Part shown: positions 35,898 to 47,910 of the stretch, one piece after another | Numbering within the stretch: the stretch's first letter is position 1 | Layout: each line of letters opens with the position of its first letter | Source of the DNA: Straminergon stramineum | Taxonomy: Eukaryota > Streptophyta > Bryopsida > Hypnales > Calliergonaceae | Direction: 5' to 3' | Assembly (NCBI GenBank): GCA_963920665.1 | Contig: OY987267.1 | Coordinates: 26,722,001 to 26,786,000 of the forward strand | Length of the DNA stretch: 64,000 nucleotides | Translations under genes and position numbers: made by a program | The notes under the pieces: generated by a model | What the model was told of the DNA's origin: nothing | The model's database searches: none | The model's input: the letters and a program-made list of their open reading frames with translations, nothing else

Positions 35898-38800
35898 ATG
35901 GACAGCATTTACAAGGTGTCGCGGCTAATCAAGAAGACGGAACACTCGCTGTACAACGCCCTGCGCTCCATCTACCACGACGCCTTATTCGTCACGGAGA
36001 TCGCCCATCTGTGGCCGCGCCTGCCCCTGCTTGCCAATCTGCGCTGCGGCTTGTGGTACGCCTCACCCGCAAGCTTCCATGGCGCTTGCTACTTCAAGTC
36101 CACGGACGGTCACAACGGCAACTGGGCCTTCAACGTCACGCGACTCAACATACACGTCGCACTCCTGGCGGGTCCGTCCCTCCCCCCCGAGAAAGGAAAA
36201 ACCTAATCCACTATTCTAGTGAGTCTTCTTCCGTTTAAAGCCGAGGAGATCACTTCATTTCGAGGGACCTTCCTTCGAATTCGAATTGGATCACCAGTCC
36301 TTGGTTTCTGTAGATTTATATTGCCCCGTAGCAGAGCTGTCTGTCTTTCTAGTAGGATTTGGTTTGGGAGGCCAAGACTGGTGGCAGCACAGTTCTCGCA
36401 CAGGTGTTGGCCGGTCTTGGATCATCCCAGCCACGCGAGTACTTCGAAGGGAGCAAGACTGGGAGGTCGCATACATGTATTGGCATGACCGGTGAATACC
36501 TGAGTGAGAGCCAGGTAGTTCCACAGTTCAAAAATCTCCAAATTAGGTTTAGCGATCGATTCTTAACTCGTCTTAGCTTAATTTGATTAACAACTTTTTG
36601 ATGCATTTGGCCGCCGCTCACAAACCTTCTCTCGGTGTTTGTTGTCCGCGCGGCGTTTCTATCCGTGATTCTGCAGCAGAGAAAGGGGGTTGCATTATTG
36701 TCGATGCTACAAGAAAGGGGAAGCGTTTCCCCGATAGCATGTCAAAAACAATACCTATTTGGGCCTGTGTGATTAATCGTGCGTTGGCCGATGTACGTAA
36801 GAATTTGGATGAAACTCCAAAACCCCTGGAGTCAGAAGAGCAAGATGCTCTTGAATTTGAAGAAAATGGAGCTCGAAGACATCATTTGGATTGGGATTGC
36901 GAGCTACACTTGCCTCTCTGGGTATCAGAAACTGAGAAGAACAACATTGAAGGTCTGCTAGATTCAATGGTCGAGGACTTAAAAGCCTGTGGGGCAAACC
37001 TTGAACCTCTGGCTCGAGCTCTTCGGAAGCCCCTTCGAACTCTCTGGGTCTCGCAGAAGACAGTGATCTGGATAAATGAAGTGGTAGACATCGAGACTTT
37101 GGATTTCACTCCCATATTCCTCGTCTCAGCATCTCAGCCGGTAAGCTGCACGCAGCGGAGGAGTGATGCAGAGTTCAGCTGGAGTTACATTCCTGGTGCA
37201 GCAGATGATGAAGAGAGCTGGGCCCGAGGCCTCACCCCGACCCTGTTTTGGAAGCACGTGTATGAGCTTGTCAATGGTGGTCCAGCGGATTGCAATCGCA
37301 AAGTGGCAGACTTGGTAGAACGTGAGCGTGTCTATAGAGCATTGCGAGGTCAAGATGCGCCGCACGTGAAAGTGAAATCTTTGGGAAAGCTTGCTGATCC
37401 TGTGGACCGGAGGAGTGATGCAAGATCTGCTTGTACTACATTTCCCTGTGGAAGTTCTCATTTGATGAGTTATCTCGATTTGGGGTATGTTGATGCAAAG
37501 AAATTGGACGATTCTCTGTGTTCTGATGACGGATGCCATCGGACACTCAAAGAAAGGGAAATCAATGCACTTCAAGATGACCTTTGCGAGGATATGGGTG
37601 CTAAGCGCATGGATCCTTTCAAAGGACTTCCAACTGACATCGCTCCTGGTTTTCATTGGATCGGTTCAACCGGACTTGCTGTGGGTGACTCTTCATGCTG
37701 TAAGCTGCTTGTCTCTGCTGTTTTGGATGTGAATATTGGGTTCAATTTCAATTACAGAACAAGTCCCTATAAAATGATCTGTCTTATGAAATTTTGAGAC
37801 AAGGCTTTCGAAACTTCCTTTCGAAATATCTCAAGTAGGTCTGGGTGATAGTAATTCTAGCTACTTTGGTTGTCTCCGTCTAGTGATGTGATAAATACGA
37901 ACTACTCATTAGAGGCTTGGAAAGTTGAGCATAACTACTCCAAATACACTTACACTATACCTTTTTCTTAATTTTAGCTGAACACCACTGTGTTATGAGC
38001 AGGTCAAGTGGAATCCCTGCTTGAGGTTGTGGATTGTGTCTTAAATGTTAGCTCCTCAGCATGCTCGACTTCGAGTACCTGGAAAAACTCCTATCTTCAG
38101 CTTCCAGTTGTGGTAAGCACACATGAACCAGCATCTGTTTAACCCTCTAACCTCCTGCATTTATTTCTCATTTGACTCTCATTGTGACCTAAATATTTAT
38201 TTTACTTGTTTTCTCTTGCGACTGAAATAGTCATATCTTCTGCTCTCTAGCTTTAAGTCTAATGAAATTAGGGGCGTTGGAAAGTTCACTTGACTGTGCA
38301 TCTTTTCATAGTTGGAAGTTGAGGCTGATTTTATCTCCTGGGTTGTTTATTTGCAATAGTAGTTTAAAAATCAGCCCAATTTGAGCTTCATGTTTAAAAG
38401 GAGGCGTATACACCATGTTCCTGCGTCTACTTGAAACCTAGGCAATAAAAACTTTGGATTTCACCATTATTCGCTCCGTTCTCAAGTTTTATTGTAATGG
38501 AAGGAAATGCCTTTGAAATTTCAGGGCTCAAAGTTTGATCGCCACTCTTTGCAAAATCACTTACCAGACGCTGTCAAATTTGCAAGTGAGAAGTTGGCGA
38601 ATGGGCTCTCACTTCTCATTTGCTGCTCAGACGGTAAGTCAAATTTTTAACCCGATTGGATATGCCGTTTCCTACTTACGTGTAGTGGAATAAATTGTAG
38701 CAACTTCGCTGCATTTTATTTTTGGTTTTGTGGCCTCCCAGCAGTCTTGTATATTTTGCACATGGCTTGCAGTCTTGCATATGGCTTTTGGGTATGTGGA

Positions 38801-39281
38801 GTATAATATTTATACCCAATGGTTCTCGTGTCTTCATGCGGGCAGGTGAAGACATAAGCGTGTGCGTTTGTCTAGCAATTTTACTTACTTGCTTTGACTT
38901 AAACGGTAAGCTTTTGCTGTATCTCCCTTTACTTTTCTTTAGAATACTATTATTCGTCTAGAAACCCCACGCTATAATTTGGAGGATCTCTCTATTTTAG
39001 ATGCGACATTGTTTGGTCATATCTGTTATAATGGCTTGTCTGCTGAGTGAGTTTACATTTTACGTTCCTTATGTTCGAGTTTTTTTTACCCTGGATTAAA
39101 TTAACTGGTTATCGTGAGGCTCGCAGGTAATTTTCGCTGCACTGTCTCGAATCCTAGAGCTGTTTCTAAGTCTGATGTTAGACAAAGTTTAGTACAGCTT
39201 GCGAATTTTCACTCAGGTGCACGCCCATCTAGGGGTAGCCTGAAACAAGTGTACAACTATCTGCAAAACTATAATTGCTGA
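35898..39281 (+). CDS. initiator tRNA A64 2'-O-ribosylphosphate transferase (Rit1 family)
   Basis: Six exons (35898-36171, 36677-37699, 38003-38112, 38525-38633, 38846-38905, 39127-39281) join in frame to 576 aa. Rit1 enzymes add a 2'-O-ribosyl phosphate to A64 of initiator tRNA-Met, keeping it out of elongation. The N-terminal part has SLYNALRSIYHDALFV, LRCGLWYA and CYFKSTDGHNGNWAFNVTRLN. The core has GGCIIVDATRKGKRFPDSMSKTIPIW, with the Lys/Arg-rich segment typical of the family. The C-terminal phosphatase-like domain has LNV..WKNSYLQLPV, LLICCSDGEDISVCVCLAILL and RPSRGSLKQVYNYL near the end. All expected blocks are present and the length suits plant homologues (about 520-580 aa). The DSP-like loop CCSDGEDIS spans the exon 4/5 junction. 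The 5' exon is GC-rich. Confidence 0.94.
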
Positions 39282-40895
39282 TTCCTTTGCTTTATTTATT
39301 TTATACTTGTTTTATCTTAATAGCTCCCTCCTTGTTGAATGGAATGGATATTTTGGCGAATAGTAGCTTAGGATTGACGTCGAGACTATACTCTTGGCAA
39401 CTGAACGACATTTTAAGTCTTTACGTCATCAAGAACATGCTGACCTCCGCTCTATGTCTTCGCATTGGGTATTTCAACAGTCAGCGCGTGGTTCCTTTCT
39501 CTCCTTGGCAATGCGATTTGAGGTGACATCGCACATGGAGGTCCAGTGCAGTGAGGCAAGATATGTGGGCAACCACAGCTGAAGGTTGCTTTCACATTGA
39601 GGGGTTCCAGGGCTTGCCTGTGTTCCTGTGGGAGTACCATGCAGATCAGTGCTTGGTGGTAGCAAAGCGCATGGACTCTTGGAAAGTGGATTTTGTATGG
39701 AATTCTTGAGATTAGATTGGACACCACTTGGATGACTCTCTGTCTGACACTGGATGACGGTGTCTCAGAATTCTCTTTTGGACCAGTGCCAAAGAACCTT
39801 CTCATCTGAAACGTCACGTAAATTGGATGAGATTCTATTTCTGACGAACGAGAATGAGGCGGTTTCATCAGAACTTGAATAGGCGATCAAGCGCTGCTGC
39901 AGGACCCCTGAGGTCTGCTAACCGCCCTCCATCTGTCATTCGCTCGCTATCTGTCTCCTTGCATGTTAGGTTCATGAGCATTTGAGTAGTTTCGGAAATC
40001 TTCACTCATTAGCTAATTAAGTGGGACTCGCTGAATTGTGGTAAGCCTCTGAAACTCTACGGATGTCGCGTGGTTTTGCTCCATTATGTAATTAGATTTT
40101 TAAACGAAGGTTCGAGTGAATATTTGTCGTTGGAAGTGTCGAAGACAGCGTCTGATCTACTTTTAATTGCTGCATAATAATGCAGGTATCCTTCGGCTGA
40201 AGCTCTGTTCAGAGGACTGCAGGAGAGAGCTATTCTCAGAGGACTTAAGTGGAATTCGAATACAGATATCTCCTGCACTATTATAAGTGGTGATTGAAGA
40301 CCATGGAAACAAGCATATGCTTTGAAACAAGTACACGCCTGGTGTGAGACCTTTCTGCACCCTAGCTTGCAGACTTATTTTACGCGACAGGAGAGATCTT
40401 GGATATATTCTTGTCATGGGAAGGCTCATTGACAATTTATCAGGCTTGGAGTACCAGCAAGAAAGAAATTCATGTTTACGAAGGCCGAGACATTCATTAT
40501 TGATGCATGCTGGGTACGTAACACATGCCTTCTGTTACTGGACATGTGCCAACGTAGTTTCTTGGGTTTATTCCTTACAATAATTCCACATTGCATTGAT
40601 TAAAATGACAGGGACGTCTCTAATGCGAAACATGTATATGTCGCTAGTAACCACTGTGATAGAGTTCTGTGAGTTTGCTTCCTTTGACTTTATGTTTTTG
40701 TTATATTTACAGAATAGCTCATTTGTTTCGCAACGAGTGTAATTCCGTTCCCCGACATTGAATGTATGATGTTTTGTAATAGTAAGAGTGACACTCAGGA
40801 TTTGTGTTTATAACTACCCAGACAAGGACGGGACCCTTAATAGCACTACAATAGATGTTTAGAATAGAGAGCTGACGCATTATTTTGAAACGCAG
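39282..40895. other. spacer between the Rit1 and DUF642 genes
   Basis: No second gene was recognised. It should hold the 3' region of the Rit1 gene and the promoter plus the missing first exon of the DUF642 gene. Candidate short open frames (39275-39526 plus, 40435-40163 minus) show no family features. No paired transposon ends were found. Confidence 0.4.
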
Positions 40896-41817
40896 CGCCC
40901 GCAGAAGGACGGGTTCTGGTCGAGCAAGGCTGGCGGCGGCGGCGGCGACGACGACGACGACGACGCGGCTGGTGAGCGTGGTGGCGCTCCTGTGGGCGGT
41001 GGGCTGGGTGGGCACGGCCAGCGGCGTCCGCAACCTGGACATGGACATGGAGTCGGAGTTGGTGGAGACGGAGACGGGGTGGCAATTCGGCGACGACGAC
41101 ATCGAACCCTTCGCCAACGCCACGGCGCCCGCACCGGCGCCCGCCGTCAAGGTCTCCGGGAGTGTAATCCCGCTCATCAACGGCGACTTCGAGCTCACGA
41201 ACGTGACGGGCAACGCGACGGTGCTGGCGGACTCCACCAGCACGGCCATCATCAACTGGCTGCCGGGCGGAGCGGGCGTGCAAATTCTGTTCGGCGTCTC
41301 GTACAACATGCCGCCCGAAACGCCAAAGAGCGCATACTGCATCCACCTGAACAACCCGGCCTCCACGGGCAATGGCACGCAGGGCTCGCTGTCCACGACG
41401 CTGGCGGCCGCGGCGGCCACGGGCAAGACGTACACGGTGCAGTACGACACTGCGCGCATGCCGGACGGCCCCATCAACCTTTGGTCGGCGCTGAAGGTGT
41501 CGGCGGTGGAGGGCGGCACAGTGAATTCGTGGGTGGTGAAGAACCCGGTGTACAATGCCTCGGACGCTGCGTCGCACATCACGTGGCAGAAGCAGAGCTT
41601 CGTGTATACGGGCACGGGCGCGCAGACGGTGATCAAGTTCGAGAGCATGTCGGAGAAGTATGGCCCCATGATCGACAACGTGCAGATCCTGAGCGGGAAG
41701 CACGAGCTGGCCGCGGCTCCGGTGGGCAAGATGGCGGGTGTGTGCCAACGTTCCGTGCCCCTGCTGACTCTTCTGGCGCTGCAGGCGTTTCAGCCGCAGC
41801 TGCGGCTCCAGCTCTAG
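40896..41817 (+). CDS. short DUF642-type cell-wall protein (5' end unresolved)
   Basis: An open frame of about 300 codons ends at 41817. Upstream it is open to a TTG at 40885 but has no ATG before 41041. A hydrophobic segment (LVSVVALLWAVGWVGTASG) that looks like a signal peptide lies before that ATG. AAACGCAG at 40888-40895 could be a splice acceptor, so a first exon probably lies upstream. After the signal come an acidic stretch, then PLINGDFEL, a DUF642 start block, and YGPMIDNVQIL, its usual domain end. Asn-glycosylation sites (NAT, NVT, NGT, NAS) suit a secreted protein. The C-terminus LLTLLALQAF could be a GPI signal. DUF642 proteins usually have two galactose-binding-like domains in about 370 aa; here one is seen. 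The exon is strongly GC-rich and includes a GGC/GAC repeat (about 40930-40964). Confidence 0.72.
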
Positions 41818-43027
41818 GCGTTCCGCTGGTCCAGACCGACATGCAGGCACGGCTACATGTGTGCGCACTTGCGAAGTCCTTCGATGGCGACTAGCTTTAC
41901 TTATTTTGGGTCGGGCGTGTGTGCAATATATCCCAATTGCCGGTCGTGGTCCGATCGTCATGACTGTTCTGGAGCCTGCTCGATCACTGAGGTCGACACG
42001 AATGGTGCTTTATCAATGCTATCCCATTTTATTTTCAGATTGCAGTAAGGACGTAGTAGTGCAGTTGCTCTGTTCCTCGAGCTGCATCCCTGGGCTTTCT
42101 ATTGCTGTATCTCTGGGGAACAGTTTGCAGTAAGACTTGGTTTCCGTAAGTTGTGGTATTTTTGAGTCGGTCTGCGGTGAAGTACATTATTTTACTCCGA
42201 CTCTTCAGATATTTCTACTTCGTCGCTTTAGTTAAGTGCCGCATGCTTTCTCAGGCGGATTGACTCATTCAGCTCCGTCGGTTGGTAATAATGGATGCTG
42301 CATGCTGTGATCCAGCTGGACATTAATAAATCGTTGCTTGCATATGTTGTAGTAATTGTGCACGTGTTGAACAATTTCCTTGAAATTAAATCAACAATCT
42401 TAGTTACGTTTACCTTTCGACGCGCTTCCCAAAGGGAAGTGCAAGTGCTCAGTGCTTTCGTTGTTGACTACCGTGAAGAGCGACGGTAGTGGGGTACAGC
42501 TGAATCAACGTGTTTTCGCCAGTCAGGTGCCCAGACTGGTTATTCTGTGATGCACTAGAATGATGGGAGTCCTGTAGTTTCTTCTGCAAATAGTCGTGCA
42601 CCCATTACCGATGAGCGGACTACGGGAGGAAGGTTTTGTTGCCTACCAGCTATCTATGGGGGCTTGGAAGAATCAACAGATGCTTTCGCTGAGCCTCAAC
42701 TCAGTTCTTACATCAACGACGCTAGTCGCTGGAGACGGTACCCATCTCGTCTACTAGATGTGATTGTGCGTGTTGATAAATTTTGAGAAGCTGCCATTCT
42801 GTGTTCCCGTTTGTCCAGTTTCCAGAATTCCTCCTCTTTGGAAGGAAGTGACCGTTTATCGATGGCACGTCCGTCCCGACACACGATTCGCATTCGGTGA
42901 CAGGATCCAGTTGTAGAGTTATGTCAGCTCCTTCATCAGTAAGGTAACTCGAAGAGTCTATTTGGCTAATTGATACTCCATTCACGGATGCTGTTATTAG
43001 TGTCAATCAGACCTCACATTACTACAC
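41818..43027. other. spacer with 3' region of the DUF642 gene
   Basis: It probably begins with the 3' untranslated region of the DUF642 gene. Short open frames (for example 42295-42489 plus, 43006-42722 minus) have no recognisable domain. No transposon ends were seen before 43028. Confidence 0.4.
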
Positions 43028-43286
43028 TGAATAGGGGTATTAAGTTTTGTTTCTCGGTTCTTCTTTTTAATGCAATGGGTTTCCCATTTGTTTCCCAAAA
43101 AAAAAAAAATAGGGGTATTAAGGGGACCCATACTAATTAATTGACATTTCACACTATATAAATATCTACCTTTATTATTCATCAGTAGTTATTGAAGTGT
43201 CCAAGGATGTACATCGTGTTTCAAACATCTATAGTTTTCCACAATAAGTCCCTTTAATTTTTTGGTCCCCTTAATATCCCTATTCA
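43028..43286. mobile_element. MITE with TGAATAGGGGTATTAAG ends, interrupted by a poly-A retroposed tag
   Basis: The left end TGAATAGGGGTATTAAG (43028-43044), continued at 43123 with GGGACC, is inverted at the right end GGTCCCCTTAATATCCCTATTCA (43264-43286) with one mismatch. Without the insert the element is about 180 bp. The interior is non-coding. A clear target duplication was not identified. Confidence 0.65.
43045..43107 (+). mobile_element. 63-bp poly-A-tailed retroposed fragment with a 15-bp target duplication
   Basis: AATAGGGGTATTAAG occurs at 43030-43044 and exactly again at 43108-43122, bracketing 63 bp that end in a run of A (from 43097). A long duplication plus an A tail is the hallmark of LINE-machinery insertion of a SINE or truncated transcript. 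The tag contains TTAATGCAATGGGTTTCCC-like sequence and is too short to classify. Confidence 0.65.
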
Positions 43287-43389
43287 ACATAGATGAGACT
43301 TGCTTACATACACTCAAAGTCGTACCATAGAATCCATCAACATCACCATTTTGAGGTTCTTCTATCACCAATACCACAATTTTTGAGTT

Positions 43390-44350
43390 GCAGGTTTGAT
43401 CGCTTGTAGTATGGATAATTTTGAAAATTAGAATGGTTTATTGCCTCAAGCTCTGGAGGCCTTCAAGATGGGGCCTCCCACTATACATATTTTTCTAAAA
43501 TTACCAATGTGCAAGTATGTCAAGTGGTTGACCAAGCCAAAATTGCATTGACCCTAGTTCAAAATTGGATTTGCAAAAATGAGGTCAAAGATTTTAAAAA
43601 CACAAAAATTTCAAAAAAATGCCATGTGAAGAGAACCTCATTTCAAATCCATTCCAACAAATTGTATTAAAAAAATGACAATATTTTGTTTAAAATCGAA
43701 TTTTCAAGGAATTTTGAAATTTCCCTTTCAAAAATTCATAAAAAAATATTGGTGAATCTAAACATACAAAATCTACTACTCTTAGTCTACAACTTTTATT
43801 GACAATGAGGCAATAATGAGACAATTGTTACTTGCAATATGGATAATTTTGAAAATTAGAATGGGTTGTTGCCACAAAGGCGAGGGCAAAAGCCCGAGCT
43901 TGAGGAGTAGGACCCTCATAGCCAAGGAGGCCTAAGGGTTGGGGCCTCCCACTTCTTTAAGTACAAGGGAGGCATAGTAGGATATCGTGTCAAGGCTCAA
44001 TATTCTCCCACTTATCAAGACTTAGCACAATATCATACCAAGCCTGAATACAAGGTAATTATGGGGTGGGATGTCCTGATTTTTCTTCAAAAGCAACCCC
44101 CCCCTAGTCCCCTAGTGCTTAACATACTTCAATAGTACCAAATCCAAATGTTAGAAAGGACAATCGCTTGATAAAGTATCTCCACAAATTAGATTAACTT
44201 TCATCCAATATAGATGTATAAACTTTAGTTTCACTATGTTCATTGTCCAAAAACTTAACAGTAGAATACTTAAGAGTTAAATCAATGATTCACACAATAC
44301 CAAAAGGGATGATTTCCATAGTCACCAACCCATCCTTTAAGGGTTAACCT
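43390..44350. repeat. rearranged T5-related sequence with flanking direct repeat
   Basis: The block 43480-43830 is the reverse complement of sequence also found at 51690-52010 and 32840-33180 (landmarks on the plus strand here: CAAGTGG, GAGAACCTCATTTCAAATCCATTCCAACAA split, CTACAACTTTTATT). From 44130 to 44290 the same family runs in the plus direction (AAATCCAA, TTGATAAAGTATCTCCACAAATTAG). Two copies of GGATAATTTTGAAAATTAGAATGG (starting about 43415 and 43841) followed by GGGGCCTCCCACT form a direct repeat of about 430 bp. At 44305-44346 the sequence resembles 20948-20995, including ATCCTTTAAGGGTTAA. Confidence 0.5.
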
Positions 44351-44987
44351 TCAAAAAAATCTTTCACCTAATAGTTAAATCGAAACATTTGGTCCTATAT
44401 TGAACACGAAATTGCCCCCAAATAGAATGAAACTAAATTAGACAAATTCACTCTAATTTTCTTGTCATTTTCTTAAAAATTGTAGGTCATACAGCTACAA
44501 GACTCGAGAGGCATCGTTTCTCTTCCTTCTGCCTCATCGTTTCCTACTGTATGATCTCATGCCGACAGACATAAATGAAATTCCGCCTGATTCAATTTGG
44601 TCTATAACACAATTCCTTACTGAAAGCATCGCTGCAAAGCTGGAGCTGTATCCGTGAGCAACGAATCGGATACGTCTTGTGGATGTGGAACAGGAAGTTG
44701 ACAACGCATGGCAACGAAGACAGGAGCGAAGGGGAAAAGGGGTTGCAGGACAAGCGAAAGGAGAACGGAATCAAAAGAGAGAACTTGATCAAATAAGCTT
44801 TGTATACATGTCATGAGCCTGAGAACTCAAAAATCTTACATGCAGTCATTCACATGCTGAGTGTCACAGTTGTAACGGAGACTGTTTTCTACTTGGACAT
44901 TCAAGCATGTTTCCTGATCCCAGCGTATGTACATGGAAATTTCTACAGCGGATGTCGCTTCTCAAACCTCTCAGAAGTATATCACGC

Positions 44988-47910
44988 TCAGTAAATAAAA
45001 GGGAACATGGCTCTCCGGAATGGAGGATAATCGTCAAACTTACTTTTGTACCATGCATGTGTCTCTCTGGCTGCCAAAGTGAGATTCAGAACCTACACAC
45101 AACAGAATGGCAATCAGCTGATGTTGCAAACAATCTCCAAGGCCAGATACCTCACAAATATTACAGGAAGAATTGTAAAATAATCTCTTTTTTATGCAGA
45201 TTACAATACCTGCTGTGCATAACCGATTTCACTCAAAGTCATGCTATTTGTTCTAGAGAGTGTAAAGTTGTACACAGCCACAAGAGATTTAAAAAAAAAT
45301 TCAAAATCAAATATGTTCATGAAAAGTTACAAACCACCCATGAGTAGAACAGCCAGATATTGAGGTTGTGTCCGTCACTGGCTATCACAATCCCAGCATA
45401 CAACACCTGCTCCCACAGATACAGCAAAGCACATCAAATGGGAACATGTGATAGAGATGAGAGCACTTCCAGTGGATAACAGGAGCATGACTCTTGAGAA
45501 CGCAAATTAAGAAGTCTAAGTGTTTTAATGCTTTACTGAATTTGCATATTGCAGAAAAAGAAATCGGTAAAGGTATAGATAACGCACAACTTCAGCTAAG
45601 TAATGTGCACAGGAGACCCATTCGAACCAACTTCCTCGTGGAATCTCATATCGATCAGTTCTTCCTTTGGACACAGAGGAAGATGGCTTCAAAATGACTT
45701 CAATAACTGTGCGCGCTTTTTTCTTTCGTAAGGAGGCCTGCCAAAAGACCCAAACTCAATACCTCAATAGAGTTCCTTGTCTCCAACTAGGACTAAAGAA
45801 AGACCTCTTCATGCACTAAAGCACTCGATTAACTCATAGAAGTTAATGGAATTGAAAAAGTTAATGAAATCCGTCAGGAGCTTTTTAAGATTTTCAGTTT
45901 ATTCTTCGTTGTCTAATGCAAGATGACCAGTCACTACTCCTCAACGAAGATAGGAGAACTTCACTTGAAAATCGTACTACATGGATCCGTCAAAAATCCT
46001 AACCTCCAATCTAGGAAACTTAAGAACAGGGAAAGACACGTAAACCCTGTTAATCAGTGAAAGGAAATATTCAAAAAGAAGAAGAAAAATGCTCAAATTC
46101 GTGGGAGCGGGGACGAGGAACTATTAAGACAAAAGCAGATGCTAGAGCACCTACCAGTATAGAATGTAATCGGAACTGTTGGACCCAGCCCAATAAAAAA
46201 ACGCCCAAGCCAACCCACTGAAACGCTTCCAAACCCTTGAGACTCTTCGCATAATCCATCAATTCAATTTGAGAATTGAGGAGAGGTGGACCTGTGTGCA
46301 GTATCCAAACGCGTCCAAGTCTTTTTACCACAAATGTGCAGAGCGAGGACAAGTAATCTCTATCATCGAAATGTTGGGAGAAAAGGGTAAGGGATGCTGC
46401 TGGATAGAACCTGCGCAGACATCAAACACTCAGTCAATCTCACTCCAGTTCAAATGTCTCTTACTTCCATATATCCTTTACTCTCATGATTGATGGCAAG
46501 GTCCACATTCCTAAACCACTACCAGATAATTAAAACTAAGAACCGGAATGAGTGCTTGCATTAGTAAATCTTAGCGTAAGTGCATTGAAATAATCACATT
46601 CACATCAATCTTACTCGACCTCAAGAAATGAGGATCCACAATTCCATCTTATCAACATTGATCACTTCGAATTCTGAATTCTGAATGTTCACCCTTAACT
46701 ACGTGCCAAAACGGAACACGCTCACTGGTCTGCCAAGTACAAGCGATTGGGGTAGTCCAAGACAAATTCAGGGAAGACTGAATGGAGAGTTAGGTAATGT
46801 ACCATAATCCAACAAGATAGCCAAGGATATGCATTCGGGCCAAGGGACTGTAGTGGGAAAGGTGAATGCTTTCGCTTAGTCTTCTGAGAATTTGAAGCTC
46901 TAGCATAGCAAGCACGACACAGGAACTCCACGCACGCCCTCTGTAGTTGGCAAGTTGCCCGACATTGCCTACCACTCCACTGGAATCTCTGGCGCCCGCA
47001 CCTAAACACAATCCATGAGGCCACTTGTAAATCACAAGGGTTTTTTGAAGCAACGATGGCCAACGACATCCATCTCGGTAGAAGCATTATCTACTAAAGG
47101 AAAGGGAGAAGAAGAAGTGTTTGTTACCTCCCAGCTGAGCCACGACGGCGGAAACTTGAGACTCATGCGATTGGATGGGGAACGTGCAGGAATAGGCAAA
47201 CAGGAAAGTTACTGCAAGCAGTAGCGAGTTGACAAGACCTCCCAGCACATAAAAATGGGCGAACCAGCGCTGAGGAACCGAAAACCTCTGCTCACAAACG
47301 AACACGCAGCTGTTAGCAATGGACGATGAGGTTTGGGCACCACTATCGTACAATTGTACATCTATCCAGTTGCAAACAAGAGTCGAAGTGTCATCCCCAT
47401 CTCGTGAAAATGTCCCCATTCATTCCACCAAAAACCCGGCAGATGGAGCCAGGCTCACTACTGAACGTGTGCTAGGCTAAGAGCACCCGCTAGGAACCCT
47501 GTTAGGGTTTCCAAAACAGGACAAAACGCACACACAGAGAAGTGTCCATTCACGCAATCGCTCACTATAGCCCACCCAAAGCTACGCTTGCTCTGCTTGT
47601 TGTCATGGAAATTGCCACATCATTGCTCAAGGCCTCCAAGGCACGGAGTTCTTCAGATCCGCACCCCCTCTAACCTCTGTTGACAACGAACTCCAAAGAC
47701 CCCACTAAGTAGCAGACTTCCCGCCCAGGAGGGAATCGAACCCACCGGTGGCTGCTCGGCACTCGTCGCCAATTTGAGCTTCCCCCGACGAGACAAATCA
47801 CGCACGAATTCGCTGAGAGCTCCCAGAGGCAACAACCCCACCAACGCTGCCCCGACGGCCCCACTCCATAGCACGCGCAGGCCCATCACGATGGCCTCCC
47901 CCAACTCCAT
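44988..47910 (-). CDS. polyprenol reductase (SRD5A3/PPRD type)
   Basis: Seven exons (47910-47746, 47287-47128, 47001-46803, 46410-46155, 45737-45588, 45406-45338, 45092-44988) join in frame to 367 aa. The enzyme reduces the alpha-isoprene unit of polyprenol to dolichol in the ER, supplying the lipid carrier for N-glycosylation. Visible blocks are FSVPQRWFAHFYVLGG, LQILRRLSESIHLSHYSPLARMHILGYL split over adjacent residues, FQWVGLGVFLLGW, YEIPRGSWFEWVSCAHYLAEV, VLYAGIVIAS, and the C-terminal ETHAWYKSKFDDYPPFRRAMFPFIY region, which is the steroid 5-alpha-reductase C-terminal signature of this clade. Several hydrophobic spans fit a multi-pass ER membrane protein. The first exon (MELGEAIVMGLRVLWSG) is less conserved; the start is the first ATG of that open frame. 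Nothing suggests inactivation. Confidence 0.92.

Noticed and set aside
40846..41961. 371-codon Arg/His-rich open frame on the minus strand and 300-codon frame on the plus strand over the DUF642 exon
   Set aside because: They are shadows of GC-rich coding sequence; composition is Arg/His/Gly-rich with no domain, while the third frame shows DUF642 blocks and a signal peptide.
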